A stretch of DNA of 64,000 nucleotides from Yimella sp. cx-51 (GCF_017654605.1 NZ_CP072113.1:2170001-2234000), one strand, 5' to 3'. Positions 1 to 9,134 are shown, numbered from the stretch's first letter. Numbers and translations are program-made. The notes: generated from the letters alone by a model not told the origin.

Positions 1-462
1 TCGCAACGTGGCCAAGCCCCGTGACGCCGAACTCTTGACCGTTCCGATGCTCACGCCGAGCAGGTCAGCGACCTCGCGCTCGGACAGGTCGACGTAGTGC
101 CGGAGCACCACGACCTGTCGCTCGCGCTGAGGCAACGACTGCAGCAGGCGGGTGAGCAGCAGCCTGTCGTCGGATGGACTCGCCGCCTCGCAGCGCTCCG
201 GCAGAGATCCGTCGAGTGTCACCAACTCACGGCGTCGGCGCCGCCACTCGTCCGTATGCAGGTTGACGACGATCCGTCGCGCGTAGGCATGGGGCTGTTC
301 CGTGCGCAGCCGCGACCAGCGCATGCAGACGCGTTCGAGCGCTTCCTGGACGAGATCGTGTGCGCGATGCTCATCGCCGCACAACAGCCACGCGAGATGC
401 GTGAGCCGCGGTGAGGAGGCGTTCACGAACTGCGTGAACTCCACTTCGTGCGCCGGTTTCAT
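1..462 (-). CDS. SigE-family ECF RNA polymerase sigma factor (3' end outside window)
   Basis: Extracytoplasmic-function sigma-70 factor that would direct RNA polymerase to a small promoter set. 154 residues are visible from the ATG at 462; the C-terminus runs off the left edge. Region 2 is seen at about residues 20-80 (HLAWLLCGDEHRAHDLVQEA, then YARRIVVNLHTDEWRRRRRE) and region 4 starts near residue 108 with LPQRERQVVVLRHYVDLSER and a helix-turn-helix (VADLLGVSIGTVKS). This matches the SigE-type ECF family of actinobacteria, usually about 170 residues, so little is missing. Any anti-sigma partner would lie outside the window. The targets cannot be inferred. Confidence 0.9.
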   Translation of the reverse strand, partial: MKPAHEVEFTQFVNASSPRLTHLAWLLCGDEHRAHDLVQEALERVCMRWSRLRTEQPHAYARRIVVNLHTDEWRRRRRELVTLDGSLPERCEAASPSDDRLLLTRLLQSLPQRERQVVVLRHYVDLSEREVADLLGVSIGTVKSSASRGLATLR

Positions 463-545
463 TCCGGCTTTCCGCTCGTCATGGACCTATAACGGCAAAC
501 CTGCCGCAAAGGTTGAGCGCCGGGACACATCATTCTCGACTGCGC

Positions 546-1106
546 TCATCCGGCGGGGACGATGAGGGCCTCGTCGAGGTTGCGCAGGATGTGCGTAACC
601 GTCTTGGCCACCGAGTGGTGGCTGCTGTCGATCCAGAGGCCGAGACGCTCGGTCTCGTGCTCGAGCGCGAGCCACTGCCCGTCCAGGGTCGCGCCGTCGT
701 GGTCGGTCTTGTGGCGGCGGGCCGCGTCTCGCTCGGTGATCACCTCGACGCTCGGATGCAGGACCACGAGGTGCACCGGTTCCGGGTCGGCAAGCTCGAG
801 GAAGTCATCGAGGTAGCAGCCGATGACAGTGTCGGCGATCACGACGTCGAAGCCCGCGTTGCGATACACATCGGCGAGCGTCAACGCACCCGCGAAACGA
901 AGGAGCAACTGTTCGATGGCCGCGAGCTTCGGCGGCTCGGTCATCGGCACCGCTCCACTGACCACGACCCCTGCGATGGTGTCGCCGTCGATGAAGACCG
1001 CCCGAGGTAGCGCGCCAGCCAGCTCGCGCCCGATGGTTGTCTTGCCTGCGCCACCGATGCCGGTGATGACGAACAATCGGCCGGTCTCGTCGAGGAGTTC
1101 AGTCAC
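546..1106 (-). CDS. P-loop NTPase, kinase-like (AAA_33 type)
   Basis: A 186-residue protein with a clear Walker A loop near the N-terminus (ITGIGGAGKTTIGREL, about residues 14-29) and a following D-G-D-T stretch, as in small-molecule kinases of the chloramphenicol-phosphotransferase/gluconate-kinase type. A later RDAARRHKTDHDG segment resembles the arginine-rich lid of these enzymes. The substrate is unknown. It lies 83 bases upstream of the sigma factor gene on the same strand and downstream of pgm, separated from pgm by a hairpin, so it is probably transcribed separately from pgm. Function beyond nucleotide binding is not claimed. Confidence 0.8.
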   Translation of the reverse strand: MTELLDETGRLFVITGIGGAGKTTIGRELAGALPRAVFIDGDTIAGVVVSGAVPMTEPPKLAAIEQLLLRFAGALTLADVYRNAGFDVVIADTVIGCYLDDFLELADPEPVHLVVLHPSVEVITERDAARRHKTDHDGATLDGQWLALEHETERLGLWIDSSHHSVAKTVTHILRNLDEALIVPAG

Positions 1107-1126
1107 GCCAGCAACCTAACCGGCAA

Positions 1127-1151
1127 GGGGCGGGCGACAACGGCCCGCCCC
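1127..1151 (-). terminator. Putative terminator of pgm
   Basis: A GC-rich hairpin with 9-bp arms (GGGGCGGGC at 1127-1135 and GCCCGCCCC at 1143-1151) lies 24 bases past the pgm stop codon. No strong U-tract follows, which is usual in high-GC actinobacteria. Confidence 0.6.
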
Positions 1152-1174
1152 CGCTGCGGTGAGGCGGTACCCCG

Positions 1175-2812
1175 TCAGGAGAGGGCGGAGTCGACGATCT
1201 GCTTCGCTTCGGCCTGCACCTGCGCCAGATGCTCCGGCCCTTGGAACGACTCGGCATAGATCTTGTAGACGTCCTCAGTGCCTGAGGGACGCGCGGCGAA
1301 CCATGCCGAACCGGTGGTCACCTTGAGCCCGCCGACCGCTGCGTCGTTACCCGGTGCAGAGGTCAGCTTGGCCGTGATCGGTTCGCCAGCAACGGAATCG
1401 GCCGGTACGTCATCAGGTGACAACGCGCCCAACTTCGCCTTCTGCTCACGATTGGCCGCAGCGTCGATTCGCTCGTAGGCGGGCGAGCCGAACTTCGCCG
1501 TGAGGTCGGCGTAGTGGCTGCTGGGCGACTTACCTGTCGCGGCCAGGATCTCCGAGGCGAGCAGCGCCAGCAGGATGCCGTCCTTGTCGGTGGTCCAGAC
1601 GGTGCCGTCGGTGCGCAGGAAGGATGCGCCGGCTGACTCCTCGCCACCGAACCCGACCGAACCGTCGAGCAGGCCTGGTACGAACCACTTGAACCCGACC
1701 GGCACCTCCCACAGGGTTGCACCGATCGACTCCACGACACGGTCGATCATCGAGGAGGAGACCAGCGTCTTGCCCACTCGATCGCTCTTCCAGCCCGGAC
1801 GCGCACCGCCGTAGAGGTATTGGATCGCGACCGCGAGGTAGTGGTTGGGGTTCATCAGACCGGCATCGGGAGTGACGATGCCGTGGCGATCGGCGTCGGC
1901 GTCGTTGCCCGTGGCGATGTCGTACCTCTCGCGCTGGGCGATCAGTGATGCCATGGCATACGGCGAGGAGCAGTCCATCCTGATCTTGCCGTCCCAGTCG
2001 AGCGTCATGAATCGCCAGGTGGGATCGACCAGCGGGTTGACGACGGTCAGGTCGAGGCCGTGGCGATCTGCGATCTCGCCCCAATAGGCGACCGATGCAC
2101 CGCCCAGCGGATCGGCTCCGATTCGCACACCTGCGTCCTTGATGCGCTGCAGGTCAACGACATTCGGCAGGTCATCCACGTAGTTGCCGAGGAAGTCGTA
2201 CTCGCCGACCGTCGCCCGGGCCCGAGCGAAAGGCACGCGTTCGACGCCGCGCAGCCCAGCGCGCAGGTAGTCGTTGGCGGCCGCCGCGATCACCTTGGTG
2301 GCATCACTGTCTGCCGGCCCGCCGTGCGGCGGGTTGTACTTGAAACCACCGTCTGCCGGAGGGTTGTGTGACGGGGTCACCACGATGCCGTCAGCCAGGC
2401 CCGAGCCGGTCGTGCGACCCCTGTTGGCGCGAAGGATCGCGTGTGAGACGGCGGGTGTGGGGGTGTAGCCGTCCCGGTCGTCGACCAGCACCTCGACGCC
2501 GCCGGCGACGAGCACCTCCAAGGCCGACACCCACGCCGGTTCCGACAGGGCGTGGGTGTCACGGCCGATGAACAACGGACCGTCGAAACCCTGCTCGCGG
2601 CGGTAGTCAACGATCGCCTGGGTGGTCGCCAGGATGTGTGCCTCGTTGAACGCCGCCTTCAGCGACGAGCCGCGATGGCCCGAGGTGCCGAACGCAACCT
2701 GTTGGTCGAGGTTCTCCGGGTCGGGTTCGACGGCGTAGTAGGCCGTGACCAGGTGGGCGATGTCGACCAGATCCGAGGGCTGGGCGACCTGACCGGCGCG
2801 TTCGTGGCTCAT
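1175..2812 (-). CDS. pgm: Phosphoglucomutase (alpha-D-glucose phosphate-specific)
   Basis: Interconverts glucose 1-phosphate and glucose 6-phosphate, linking glycolysis with glycogen, trehalose and cell-wall sugar nucleotides in the cytoplasm. All mutase signatures are visible: the phosphoserine loop TPSHNPP, the metal loop in NDADADRHG, the sugar-binding [10 protein letters not shown] and the C-terminal phosphate-binding [15 protein letters not shown]. The reading frame is open to 2890, but the ATG at 2812 (MSHERAGQV) is chosen because the family normally begins just before this segment; this gives 545 residues, the usual length. It has its own hairpin terminator. The family assignment is secure; only the start is uncertain. 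Confidence 0.96.
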   Translation of the reverse strand: MSHERAGQVAQPSDLVDIAHLVTAYYAVEPDPENLDQQVAFGTSGHRGSSLKAAFNEAHILATTQAIVDYRREQGFDGPLFIGRDTHALSEPAWVSALEVLVAGGVEVLVDDRDGYTPTPAVSHAILRANRGRTTGSGLADGIVVTPSHNPPADGGFKYNPPHGGPADSDATKVIAAAANDYLRAGLRGVERVPFARARATVGEYDFLGNYVDDLPNVVDLQRIKDAGVRIGADPLGGASVAYWGEIADRHGLDLTVVNPLVDPTWRFMTLDWDGKIRMDCSSPYAMASLIAQRERYDIATGNDADADRHGIVTPDAGLMNPNHYLAVAIQYLYGGARPGWKSDRVGKTLVSSSMIDRVVESIGATLWEVPVGFKWFVPGLLDGSVGFGGEESAGASFLRTDGTVWTTDKDGILLALLASEILAATGKSPSSHYADLTAKFGSPAYERIDAAANREQKAKLGALSPDDVPADSVAGEPITAKLTSAPGNDAAVGGLKVTTGSAWFAARPSGTEDVYKIYAESFQGPEHLAQVQAEAKQIVDSALS

Positions 2813-2916
2813 GCCACCAGTCAACCAGCGCAATCGTCCTGGCGCAGCACAACTGCTCGCTCCGTGGACGCCGAGGGCCTGCACATCCACGGCGCGTCAC
2901 AAGCAGTCGGCGCCCC

Positions 2917-3252
2917 TCAACCACCCAGAGCCACTGCGGCCGCGGTCGCGAACTCCAGATAACGACCCCGATGCGCCGGCGGCACCTGCACCCACTGCTT
3001 CATCGGACGCCCCGCCATCGGCTCGAACAAGTGAGCACCCTCAAGCCCGAGTGCGTCAGCGTGCGCTGCGCCCTCCAGCTTGAAGATCAGTTCATCACCG
3101 TCGACCAGCGTCAGGAAGAACTTGCCCTTGCCCGGGAGCCGCAGGCCCGGGCTGCCGAACATCTGCGACCGCTCGAAGGCAATCCCGTTGTCCGACAGCC
3201 CCTCTGCGAGTGCATCGAGCATCTCGAGACCGGCTGGAGTGGGCTTGCCCAT
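2917..3252 (-). CDS. TfoX/Sxy N-terminal-like small protein
   Basis: A 111-residue protein beginning MGKPTPAGLEMLDALAEGL. The middle (RSQMFGSPGLRLPGKGKFF, then ELIFKLEGAAHADAL) and the end (FEPMAGRPMKQWVQVP) follow the pattern of TfoX N-terminal-domain proteins, a small fold related to MmcQ/YjbR, of uncertain role outside competence regulation. The ATG overlaps the TGA of the upstream ATP-grasp gene by one base (TGATG), so translation is probably coupled. A longer open frame continues upstream inside the ATP-grasp gene but is a shadow. It is the last gene of the hydrolase/ATP-grasp run. Confidence 0.8.
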   Translation of the reverse strand: MGKPTPAGLEMLDALAEGLSDNGIAFERSQMFGSPGLRLPGKGKFFLTLVDGDELIFKLEGAAHADALGLEGAHLFEPMAGRPMKQWVQVPPAHRGRYLEFATAAAVALGG

Positions 3253-4490
3253 CAGCCGAGGATCTTGCCCTCGTCCTTGGCCCAGAGCCCGGTGAGTCCG
3301 CGGAAGTGACCGAGGAACTTGTCGTGTTCGTGCGCCGGGTAGGTGGAGCGCACCGTTTCGACGAGCAACCGGTCGAAGTCGTCGGAAAGCACCCAGTCGA
3401 GCACCATTTCGTCGACATGACCCAAACTCTTGTCGACGAACTCGCGATACTTCTCGGTCTCGAAGTGGGCGTCGGCCAGCTTCTGGTATTCCCCCAGCTT
3501 GTGCTCGTAGGCGTGGTCGGAGTCGCCGACCTCGAACCACGGGGCGGTGTCGACCATCGTGCTGGCCTTGCGGCCGGTGACCATGCAGAAGATCGACCAC
3601 TTCAGCAGCGACTTGATCGCCCACGGGAAGTAGTAGTGCAGGGAGGTGATCGCGACGTCCGGGCAGGCGTTGGCGTAGTCGATCGGGTAGACGACACCGT
3701 CCTTGACCAACATCTCGCAGCTGTTGAACTCCCACCGGAAGAAGGCGTTCACCGTCTGGGCGATCGTGCGGGTCTCGGCCCCGACGTCGGGGGTGAGGAA
3801 GTCGTAGGCCACCTCGTACCGATTGTGCATCGGCTCGTCCGGGCGGAACTTCATCACCATCGTCTCCGGGCCGATGGTGAGCGCACGGGCGAAGACCTCG
3901 TAGCCGTCCACTGCCTTCTGCAGGTGCATGAGCATCTCGCCCGAGTCGTCGTAGGCCGAGCTCAGATCACGCTCGTCGCGGATCATCGACACACCACGCC
4001 AGGCGCCACCGTCGAAGGGCTTCATGAACATCGGGTAGCCGAGTTCGGCTGCGACAGAGGGCAGGTCGAACGACCGGTTGTACTTGCTGGAGGTGTAGGC
4101 CCAGCGCACGTTGTCGATCGGGTTCTTGTAGGGCACCAGGACCGTCTCGGGCACGTTCATGCCCAGCCGCATGAGCGCACAGTACGCGGCGTGCTTCTCC
4201 ATCGCCTGGAAGGTGAAGGGTGAGTTCATCAGGTAGACGTCGTCCATCAGCGCGATCTTCTTCAGCCACTCGCGTGGGTGGTAGTACCAGTGCGCCAACC
4301 GGTCGATCACCAGATCGGTACGCGGCTTGTCGCGCAGGTTGAACGGCTCGATGGTGAGGCGCTCCGAACGGATCTCGTGTGTGGTGCCGTCGGGTGCGGT
4401 GACCGGCCCGACGCGGCGCACCAACTCCTCGAAGGCCTGCGGCCAGTCTTCTTCCGCTCCGAGCAGCAGACCGATGAGGTGTTCGGGCAT
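3252..4490 (-). CDS. ATP-grasp domain ligase of unknown substrate
   Basis: A 412-residue soluble protein. The ATP-grasp core is recognisable from residue about 140: a lysine in YPMFMKPFDGGAWRGVSM in the ATP-binding loop, and a C-terminal metal/ATP motif around FNSCEMLVKDGVVYPIDYA followed by NACPD. ATP-grasp enzymes join a carboxylate to an amine or thiol through an acyl phosphate. The N-terminal 130 residues (for example RLAHWYYHPREWLKKIALMD) do not resemble a ligase I can name. A strong ribosome binding site (AAGGAGGAGA) precedes the ATG. Two alpha/beta hydrolase genes lie directly upstream and a TfoX-like gene downstream, which suggests a small-molecule or cell-envelope modification. The substrate is not known. 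Confidence 0.8.
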   Translation of the reverse strand: MPEHLIGLLLGAEEDWPQAFEELVRRVGPVTAPDGTTHEIRSERLTIEPFNLRDKPRTDLVIDRLAHWYYHPREWLKKIALMDDVYLMNSPFTFQAMEKHAAYCALMRLGMNVPETVLVPYKNPIDNVRWAYTSSKYNRSFDLPSVAAELGYPMFMKPFDGGAWRGVSMIRDERDLSSAYDDSGEMLMHLQKAVDGYEVFARALTIGPETMVMKFRPDEPMHNRYEVAYDFLTPDVGAETRTIAQTVNAFFRWEFNSCEMLVKDGVVYPIDYANACPDVAITSLHYYFPWAIKSLLKWSIFCMVTGRKASTMVDTAPWFEVGDSDHAYEHKLGEYQKLADAHFETEKYREFVDKSLGHVDEMVLDWVLSDDFDRLLVETVRSTYPAHEHDKFLGHFRGLTGLWAKDEGKILG

Positions 4491-4514
4491 GGTGTCTCCT
4501 CCTTGGTTTCCGGT

Positions 4515-5270
4515 TCAGCAGAACCGCGGCAGATGATGGGCCAATTGCTTTTGCCACCAGGGCCAGTCGTGGGCACTGTCGTGACCCCAGACGTCCAGCT
4601 CGTGCGGAATACCCTTGCGTTCCAACACTGCTGCGAACTGGCGGGTGGAAGGCAGCGATCGCGTCGGCTCCCATTCGAAGGGGCCCTCGCCGACGACGAG
4701 CAGCACGGACGCGGCCTGCTGGATCCAGTGCAGGTGGTCGCCGTCCATGCCCGCTACGTAATGCATGGGGTTGGCGAAATAGGTGGCCTCGCCCTGCTCG
4801 CCCCAGCCGTGCCAAGTGGTGACGTCGTAGTTGCCGGACATCCCGATGCCGAGCGAGACCAGGTGTGCGTGCGTGAGCGCGAAATGCACCGCGTGGTACG
4901 CCCCCATCGACACACCCGTGGTGATGATCGGCAGTCGACCACCGAGCTCGTGCTCGATGTACGGCAGCACCGCCTCCTCGAGCCAGCGGTTGTAGAGCTG
5001 ATGGCGGCGCGCTCTCTCCTCGGTCGGTTGTTCGTTGGCCGACCAGGTCCAGCCGTCGAGGGAGTCGACGCAGAAGAAGCTGACCCGACCGGCATCGACG
5101 AGGTCCTGTACGGCGGCGACCATGCCGTTGTTCGCGAAGTCTTCGGCTCGTCCGGCTTCACTCGGGAAGACCAGCACGGGACGGCCGAAGTGGCCGTGCC
5201 GGATCACACCGAGCGACTCGCCTGTCCCCGGCACCTGCAGTTGTACGCGTTCACCTGACACAGGAGTCAT
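4515..5270 (-). CDS. Esterase family alpha/beta hydrolase
   Basis: A 251-residue hydrolase of the putative esterase family (Esterase D/PHB-depolymerase-like). The nucleophile elbow is GVSMGAYHAVHFAL; the N-terminal half carries the VLVFPSEAGRAEDFANNGM segment, and a late histidine (WGHDSAHDWPWW) could complete the triad. No signal peptide is visible, so it is probably cytoplasmic. The ATG at 5270 is preferred over 5285 because it makes a 4-base ATGA overlap with the preceding enterochelin-esterase-like gene, a sign of translational coupling. The paired hydrolases next to an ATP-grasp ligase argue for a shared pathway; the substrate is unknown. Confidence 0.85.
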   Translation of the reverse strand: MTPVSGERVQLQVPGTGESLGVIRHGHFGRPVLVFPSEAGRAEDFANNGMVAAVQDLVDAGRVSFFCVDSLDGWTWSANEQPTEERARRHQLYNRWLEEAVLPYIEHELGGRLPIITTGVSMGAYHAVHFALTHAHLVSLGIGMSGNYDVTTWHGWGEQGEATYFANPMHYVAGMDGDHLHWIQQAASVLLVVGEGPFEWEPTRSLPSTRQFAAVLERKGIPHELDVWGHDSAHDWPWWQKQLAHHLPRFC

Positions 5271-6277
5271 CCAACCGCACTCCATGCCTCGCGCAGCAGG
5301 TTCGGCAGGATTGGTTCGAGACTGTCGCGCCAGTTGGTCCAGTTGTGCAGGTCTGGATGCCCGAGGAAACGCACGTCGAGGCCGAGATCACCCAGCGTTG
5401 TTGCCATCGCCTGGTTGTTGTCGAAGTTGCCTTCGGCCAGGCCGCAGGTCATTCCAACGACCGGACACTGCCTCGGCGGCCGCTGTGCGAGACCACTCAC
5501 CAGACCGCTCACGCGGGTGAACCAACGCCACGGCTGGTTGTCCTTGTCGAAGGGCTGACCGGTGAAGAAGCTGCCTGACTGGGCGAAGACAGCTGCGACG
5601 CGCTTGTCGCGCTGGGCCACGAGCATGGAGGTCAGTCCGCCCAGGCTCGCGCCGATGACCGCGATGCCTGGCGTGGTCGGGTAGGTCTCGGTGAGCGCGG
5701 TCAGACCTCGGCTCACCGAGCGCAGGTACCGATCGGAGCCGGAGTACCACTGCATGCGGCGGGGCGCATCGGCATAGGCGATACGGAAAGGCGGCAGGCT
5801 GCCGTCGCCGATGCGCACACCCGCCCAGTGGCCGAGCCGGGCCCTGTCGCGGTAGTCGCTGCCGTCATGCGCCCACAGCAACGGTGCGTCGTCACCGGGG
5901 CGCAGGCCGTCCGGCGACCACAGTCGCACCGTGAGCGGAGCCGACAACGCGGACGGCAGACGCAACGTCTCGCAGTCTCCGGGCAGGGCGGGTTGGTCGA
6001 GCCACGACGGCGGAGCGTAGTCGGCGCGCTGCCACACCGATCGCGTCCCGAAGGGCGAATCGATCTGGTTCTGCGCCAACGGGTCCGGCAGGTAGACCGT
6101 GCGTTTCCTGCCGGCGGCCGTCACCTCGAAGCGGTACTCCAGCCGCCAGATCTGCCGGTCGTCGATCTGGCGCTCCCATCCTCCGGCACGGCGACGACAA
6201 ACCGCGCTGAACGGTCCGGCGTCCAGTCGGACCCCGGACCATTCGCCAGCCGGGTCGTCCAGCCGAAGGGTGGGCAC
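5267..6277 (-). CDS. Enterochelin esterase-like alpha/beta hydrolase
   Basis: A 336-residue protein with a GTG start at 6277. The N-terminal half (about residues 1-120, for example WRLEYRFEVTAAGRKRTVYL) looks like the beta-sandwich cap of Fes/IroE-type enterochelin esterases; the second half is a catalytic alpha/beta domain with nucleophile elbow GIAVIGASLGGLTSMLVA and a late histidine (GHPDLHNWTNWRDSL) typical of this family. Despite the name, no siderophore genes lie nearby, so iron-scavenging is not implied. It starts one base after the stop of the YbbN-like gene and overlaps the next esterase by 4 bases, placing all five genes in one probable transcript. Confidence 0.85.
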   Translation of the reverse strand: MPTLRLDDPAGEWSGVRLDAGPFSAVCRRRAGGWERQIDDRQIWRLEYRFEVTAAGRKRTVYLPDPLAQNQIDSPFGTRSVWQRADYAPPSWLDQPALPGDCETLRLPSALSAPLTVRLWSPDGLRPGDDAPLLWAHDGSDYRDRARLGHWAGVRIGDGSLPPFRIAYADAPRRMQWYSGSDRYLRSVSRGLTALTETYPTTPGIAVIGASLGGLTSMLVAQRDKRVAAVFAQSGSFFTGQPFDKDNQPWRWFTRVSGLVSGLAQRPPRQCPVVGMTCGLAEGNFDNNQAMATTLGDLGLDVRFLGHPDLHNWTNWRDSLEPILPNLLREAWSAVG

Positions 6278-6278
6278 G

Positions 6279-7226
6279 TCAGTAGAGCGCCGACATCAAC
6301 GCGGTGCGTGCCTTCTTCACCCGGGGGTCGTGGGACCCGACGACGTCGAAGAGGCCGATCAGGTGCTCACGCGCCTGGTTGCGGTCATCGCCCGCGGTGG
6401 CCTTCACCAGATCGATCAGCCGCGTGAAGGCGTCCTCGATGTGACCGCCGAGGACGTCGAGATCGGCCACGATCGTTTGCTTGGCGACATCGGTGGGCGA
6501 GGCAGCCGCCTCGGCGCGCGCGGTGTTGAGGTCGATGCCTTCGGTGCGCTTCAGCAGCGTCACCTGGCCCATGCCCAGACGTGCGTCCTCGTCGTCGGGA
6601 TTGGCTTGCAGCGCAGCCTGGTAGGCGGTGATGGCGGCGTCGTAGTCGCCGGCCTCGATGGCGGCAAAGGCCTTCTCGTGATTCTCGTCGAACGCTTCGT
6701 CCGGCTGGTCTGCTTCGGTCTCGGAGGCCGCCGGTGCCGCAGCACCCTCGACCCGGCCGGTGATGCCGTTCTGCTGGGCAGCCTGCAGCACCTGGTCGAG
6801 CACACCTCGCACCTGGTCCTGCGGCTGCTCCCCGACATACAGAGGCAACGGCTGACCACCGATGATCGCCAACACCATCGGCACCTGCTGCACCTGCAGC
6901 GCCTGGCGCAACTGCAGTGCGTGGGTGATGTCGGCGACAGCGAGCAGCATGCGTCCGCCGTAGGAATTGACCATGGTTGCGAGGGCGTCGACGTGCTCGC
7001 GGCTCTGCGGCTGGGAGGACGACCAGAGAGCGAGGATCACCGGCACCTGCATCGACTGCTGGGCAGCATCGCCGAAAGTACGGTCGTCGACCTCGACGAC
7101 ATAGGACTGCCCGTCCGCGGCGGTGGGCATTCCGGCCGGCGGAGCGGTCGGACGCGCCGGTTTGGCCAGCGACGACAGATCGACGGCACCGCGCAGGGCG
7201 GCAGCGTTCAGCGGAGTGTTAGACAT
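6279..7226 (-). CDS. YbbN/CnoX-like thioredoxin-fold co-chaperone with TPR region
   Basis: A 315-residue protein with an N-terminal thioredoxin fold (about residues 50-150) followed by tetratricopeptide-like helices (EKAFAAIEAGDYDAAITAYQ, then DEDARLGMGQVTLL). The thioredoxin active site is WSSSQPQS, so both redox cysteines are missing, as in many actinobacterial YbbN proteins; a holdase/adaptor role is more likely than disulfide reduction. An ATG at 7235 is also possible; the ATG at 7226 (MSNTPLNAAALRGAVDL) is preferred because the N-terminus then matches relatives. It is first in the run with the two hydrolases and ATP-grasp gene, though this may be incidental. Confidence 0.85.
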   Translation of the reverse strand: MSNTPLNAAALRGAVDLSSLAKPARPTAPPAGMPTAADGQSYVVEVDDRTFGDAAQQSMQVPVILALWSSSQPQSREHVDALATMVNSYGGRMLLAVADITHALQLRQALQVQQVPMVLAIIGGQPLPLYVGEQPQDQVRGVLDQVLQAAQQNGITGRVEGAAAPAASETEADQPDEAFDENHEKAFAAIEAGDYDAAITAYQAALQANPDDEDARLGMGQVTLLKRTEGIDLNTARAEAAASPTDVAKQTIVADLDVLGGHIEDAFTRLIDLVKATAGDDRNQAREHLIGLFDVVGSHDPRVKKARTALMSALY

Positions 7227-7271
7227 ACCGTCCATTCTGACTGATCGACACTGGCCGGGCGCGCGTGGCCG

Positions 7272-8591
7272 TCAGCTGACCGCGATCGACGCGGACGTGC
7301 CCAACCTGGCCGGGAGATGCTCGAATCCGCGCAGCACCCGAGTGGTTCGCCGGGTGCGCCCTGGCAGCACCTCGAGGTGCGGATACCTCTCGTACAGCGT
7401 GCGCAGACCGATCTCCGCCTCCATCCGGGCCAGGGCTGCGCCCAGGCAGAAGTGGCGGCCGCCGGAGAAGGAGAGATGCTCACGGGCGTTGTCGCGCGCG
7501 ACGTCGAATCGATGCGGGTCGGGAAACACCTCGGGATCACGATTGGCGCCCGCGAGCACGGTGGTGACCATGTGCTGCTCGGACACGAGCTTGCCGGCGA
7601 TGCGGGTGTTGCGGACGGCCGACCGTGCGGTGAGCAGCACCGGCGGATCGATGCGCAGCGCCTCGTCCACCGCGTTGCCCCACAGCGAGGGGTCATCGCG
7701 CAGGAGCGCCAGTTGTCCGGGGTTGTCAGCGAACAGCGCAATGGCGTTGCTCATGAGGTTGACGGTGGTCTCGAACCCGGCCGCCAACACAAGACCGGCG
7801 ATCGACTTCAGCTCGATCTCATCGAGCCCGCCCTCTTCATCACGCGCAGCGATGAGCTGGCTCATCAGGTTGTCACCCGGCTCACGACGCAGCCGCTCGA
7901 TGTGCTGGTCGAGCCAGGAATCGAAGCGCTGCAGCGAGCGCTCGACGTCGCCGGCAGCCTTCCACGACAGTCCGAAATCCAGACTCGGCGCTGCTCCGGC
8001 ACCGAGTTCGAGCACGTAGTCGTGTTCGTCCTCGGGCACCCCGAGGATCTGCGAGATGACGATCACCGGGAGCTTGGCGCAGTAGCCGGATGCCAGGTCG
8101 ACCACCGACTCCTCGGCCAAATCGTCCAGCAGGCCTTCGGCAATGCTCTGCACCTGCGGCCTCAACGCCTCCACTGCCCGCGCAGTGAAAACCCTCGTCA
8201 CGAGCTTGCGGTAACGGGTGTGATCAGGCGGCTCGGTGGCCAGCAACGACGGCGGCCGCAGCGGATGGATGTACCCGAACTTCGCCCATCGCAGCGCCTT
8301 GGTGACCTTGCTGTCCTCGGCCAACGGGAAGCCGGTGCGCATGTCATTGCTGGAGAGCACTTCGCGGACCACCGCGTGGTCGACGGTGATGAAACCCATT
8401 CGAGTTGCGGCCAGGGAGCCGGCCTGCCGAACACGGTCGAACTCCCCTGCGAGTTCGGCGGTGTCGTGCTCCTCAGCGGCGAAGAACAGCTGTGCCTGCA
8501 GATCGCCACGTCGGGCAGCCACCCGCACCAACTGACGTGGGAGCGCGTGCTCCAGTCCCCATCGCACTGCCCGTTTCGGATCTGGCCTCAT
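7272..8591 (-). CDS. Cytochrome P450
   Basis: A 439-residue soluble bacterial P450 that would hydroxylate or otherwise oxidise a small organic substrate using electrons from an unseen ferredoxin system. The I-helix oxygen-activation motif is AAGFETT, the K-helix ExxR is EALR, and the heme-thiolate loop is FSGGRHFCLGAALARME with the axial cysteine. Length is at the upper end of the family (about 400-440). The gene lies between the YbbN-like gene and a GNAT gene on the same strand with short gaps; no ferredoxin or reductase gene is adjacent, so the substrate cannot be inferred. Confidence 0.95.
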   Translation of the reverse strand: MRPDPKRAVRWGLEHALPRQLVRVAARRGDLQAQLFFAAEEHDTAELAGEFDRVRQAGSLAATRMGFITVDHAVVREVLSSNDMRTGFPLAEDSKVTKALRWAKFGYIHPLRPPSLLATEPPDHTRYRKLVTRVFTARAVEALRPQVQSIAEGLLDDLAEESVVDLASGYCAKLPVIVISQILGVPEDEHDYVLELGAGAAPSLDFGLSWKAAGDVERSLQRFDSWLDQHIERLRREPGDNLMSQLIAARDEEGGLDEIELKSIAGLVLAAGFETTVNLMSNAIALFADNPGQLALLRDDPSLWGNAVDEALRIDPPVLLTARSAVRNTRIAGKLVSEQHMVTTVLAGANRDPEVFPDPHRFDVARDNAREHLSFSGGRHFCLGAALARMEAEIGLRTLYERYPHLEVLPGRTRRTTRVLRGFEHLPARLGTSASIAVS

Positions 8592-8612
8592 GACAAGAGC
8601 GTAGGCCGATAA

Positions 8613-9134
8613 CTACCGCTGTAGTGGCTTCCTCGTCGAACGCGTCATCCGGACCTCGTTCACTCCGAGGTCGTCATCGCGTTTGCGGCCGCCGTCGTCG
8701 ACGAAGCCGTTACGCCGGTAGAAGGCCTGCGCCCGGTCGTTGCCGTCGACGACCCAGAGATAGGCGTCCTGCGCCCCGAGCGCTTCGTCGAGCAGTGCCT
8801 GAGCAAGACCCGTGCCGTGATGTGCCGCAAGGAGATTGATCGCCCAGAGTTCCATCACCGTCGGTGCGTCGTCGTCACGCGCGACGTCGACCGTGACGAA
8901 TCCCGCCACTGCGCCGGTGGGCAGGTGTCGGGCGATGAACGTGCGGCGTTCCGGTGGGGTGCCCGCGATGATCGTGCGCCAACGGTCAGCACGTTTGCGG
9001 GGATCAAGAGCCGCCAGAGCAGCTGGATCCATCAAGCCGTCGTAGGCCTCACGCCAGATCTGCACATGGGCGTGTCCCAAGTCATCCGCGTCATCGAGCG
9101 TCGGTCGGCGGATTTCGTAGTCCGGCAGGCTCAT
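8613..9134 (-). CDS. GNAT family N-acetyltransferase
   Basis: A 173-residue acetyltransferase that would move an acetyl group from acetyl-CoA to an amine. The N-terminus (YEIRRPTLDDADDLGHAHVQ) and the motif A region (LWAINLLAAHHGTGLAQALL) are typical GNAT elements, with the usual C-terminal AQAFYRRNGFVDDG. Its start overlaps the stop of the thiamine-binding protein gene by 4 bases, so the two are translationally coupled. The acceptor is unknown. Confidence 0.88.
   Translation of the reverse strand: MSLPDYEIRRPTLDDADDLGHAHVQIWREAYDGLMDPAALAALDPRKRADRWRTIIAGTPPERRTFIARHLPTGAVAGFVTVDVARDDDAPTVMELWAINLLAAHHGTGLAQALLDEALGAQDAYLWVVDGNDRAQAFYRRNGFVDDGGRKRDDDLGVNEVRMTRSTRKPLQR

Noticed and set aside
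2366-2384. CRP-like sequence (GTGACGGGGTCAC) in pgm
   Set aside because: It lies inside a coding region and the half-sites are 5 rather than 6 bases apart; likely chance.
5267-6277. Siderophore (enterobactin) utilisation cluster
   Set aside because: Only the fold resembles enterochelin esterase. There are no siderophore transport or synthesis genes nearby, so an iron function is not supported.
6279-7226. Active thioredoxin
   Set aside because: The active site is WSSSQPQS with no cysteines, so a redox role is excluded; it fits the YbbN co-chaperone pattern.
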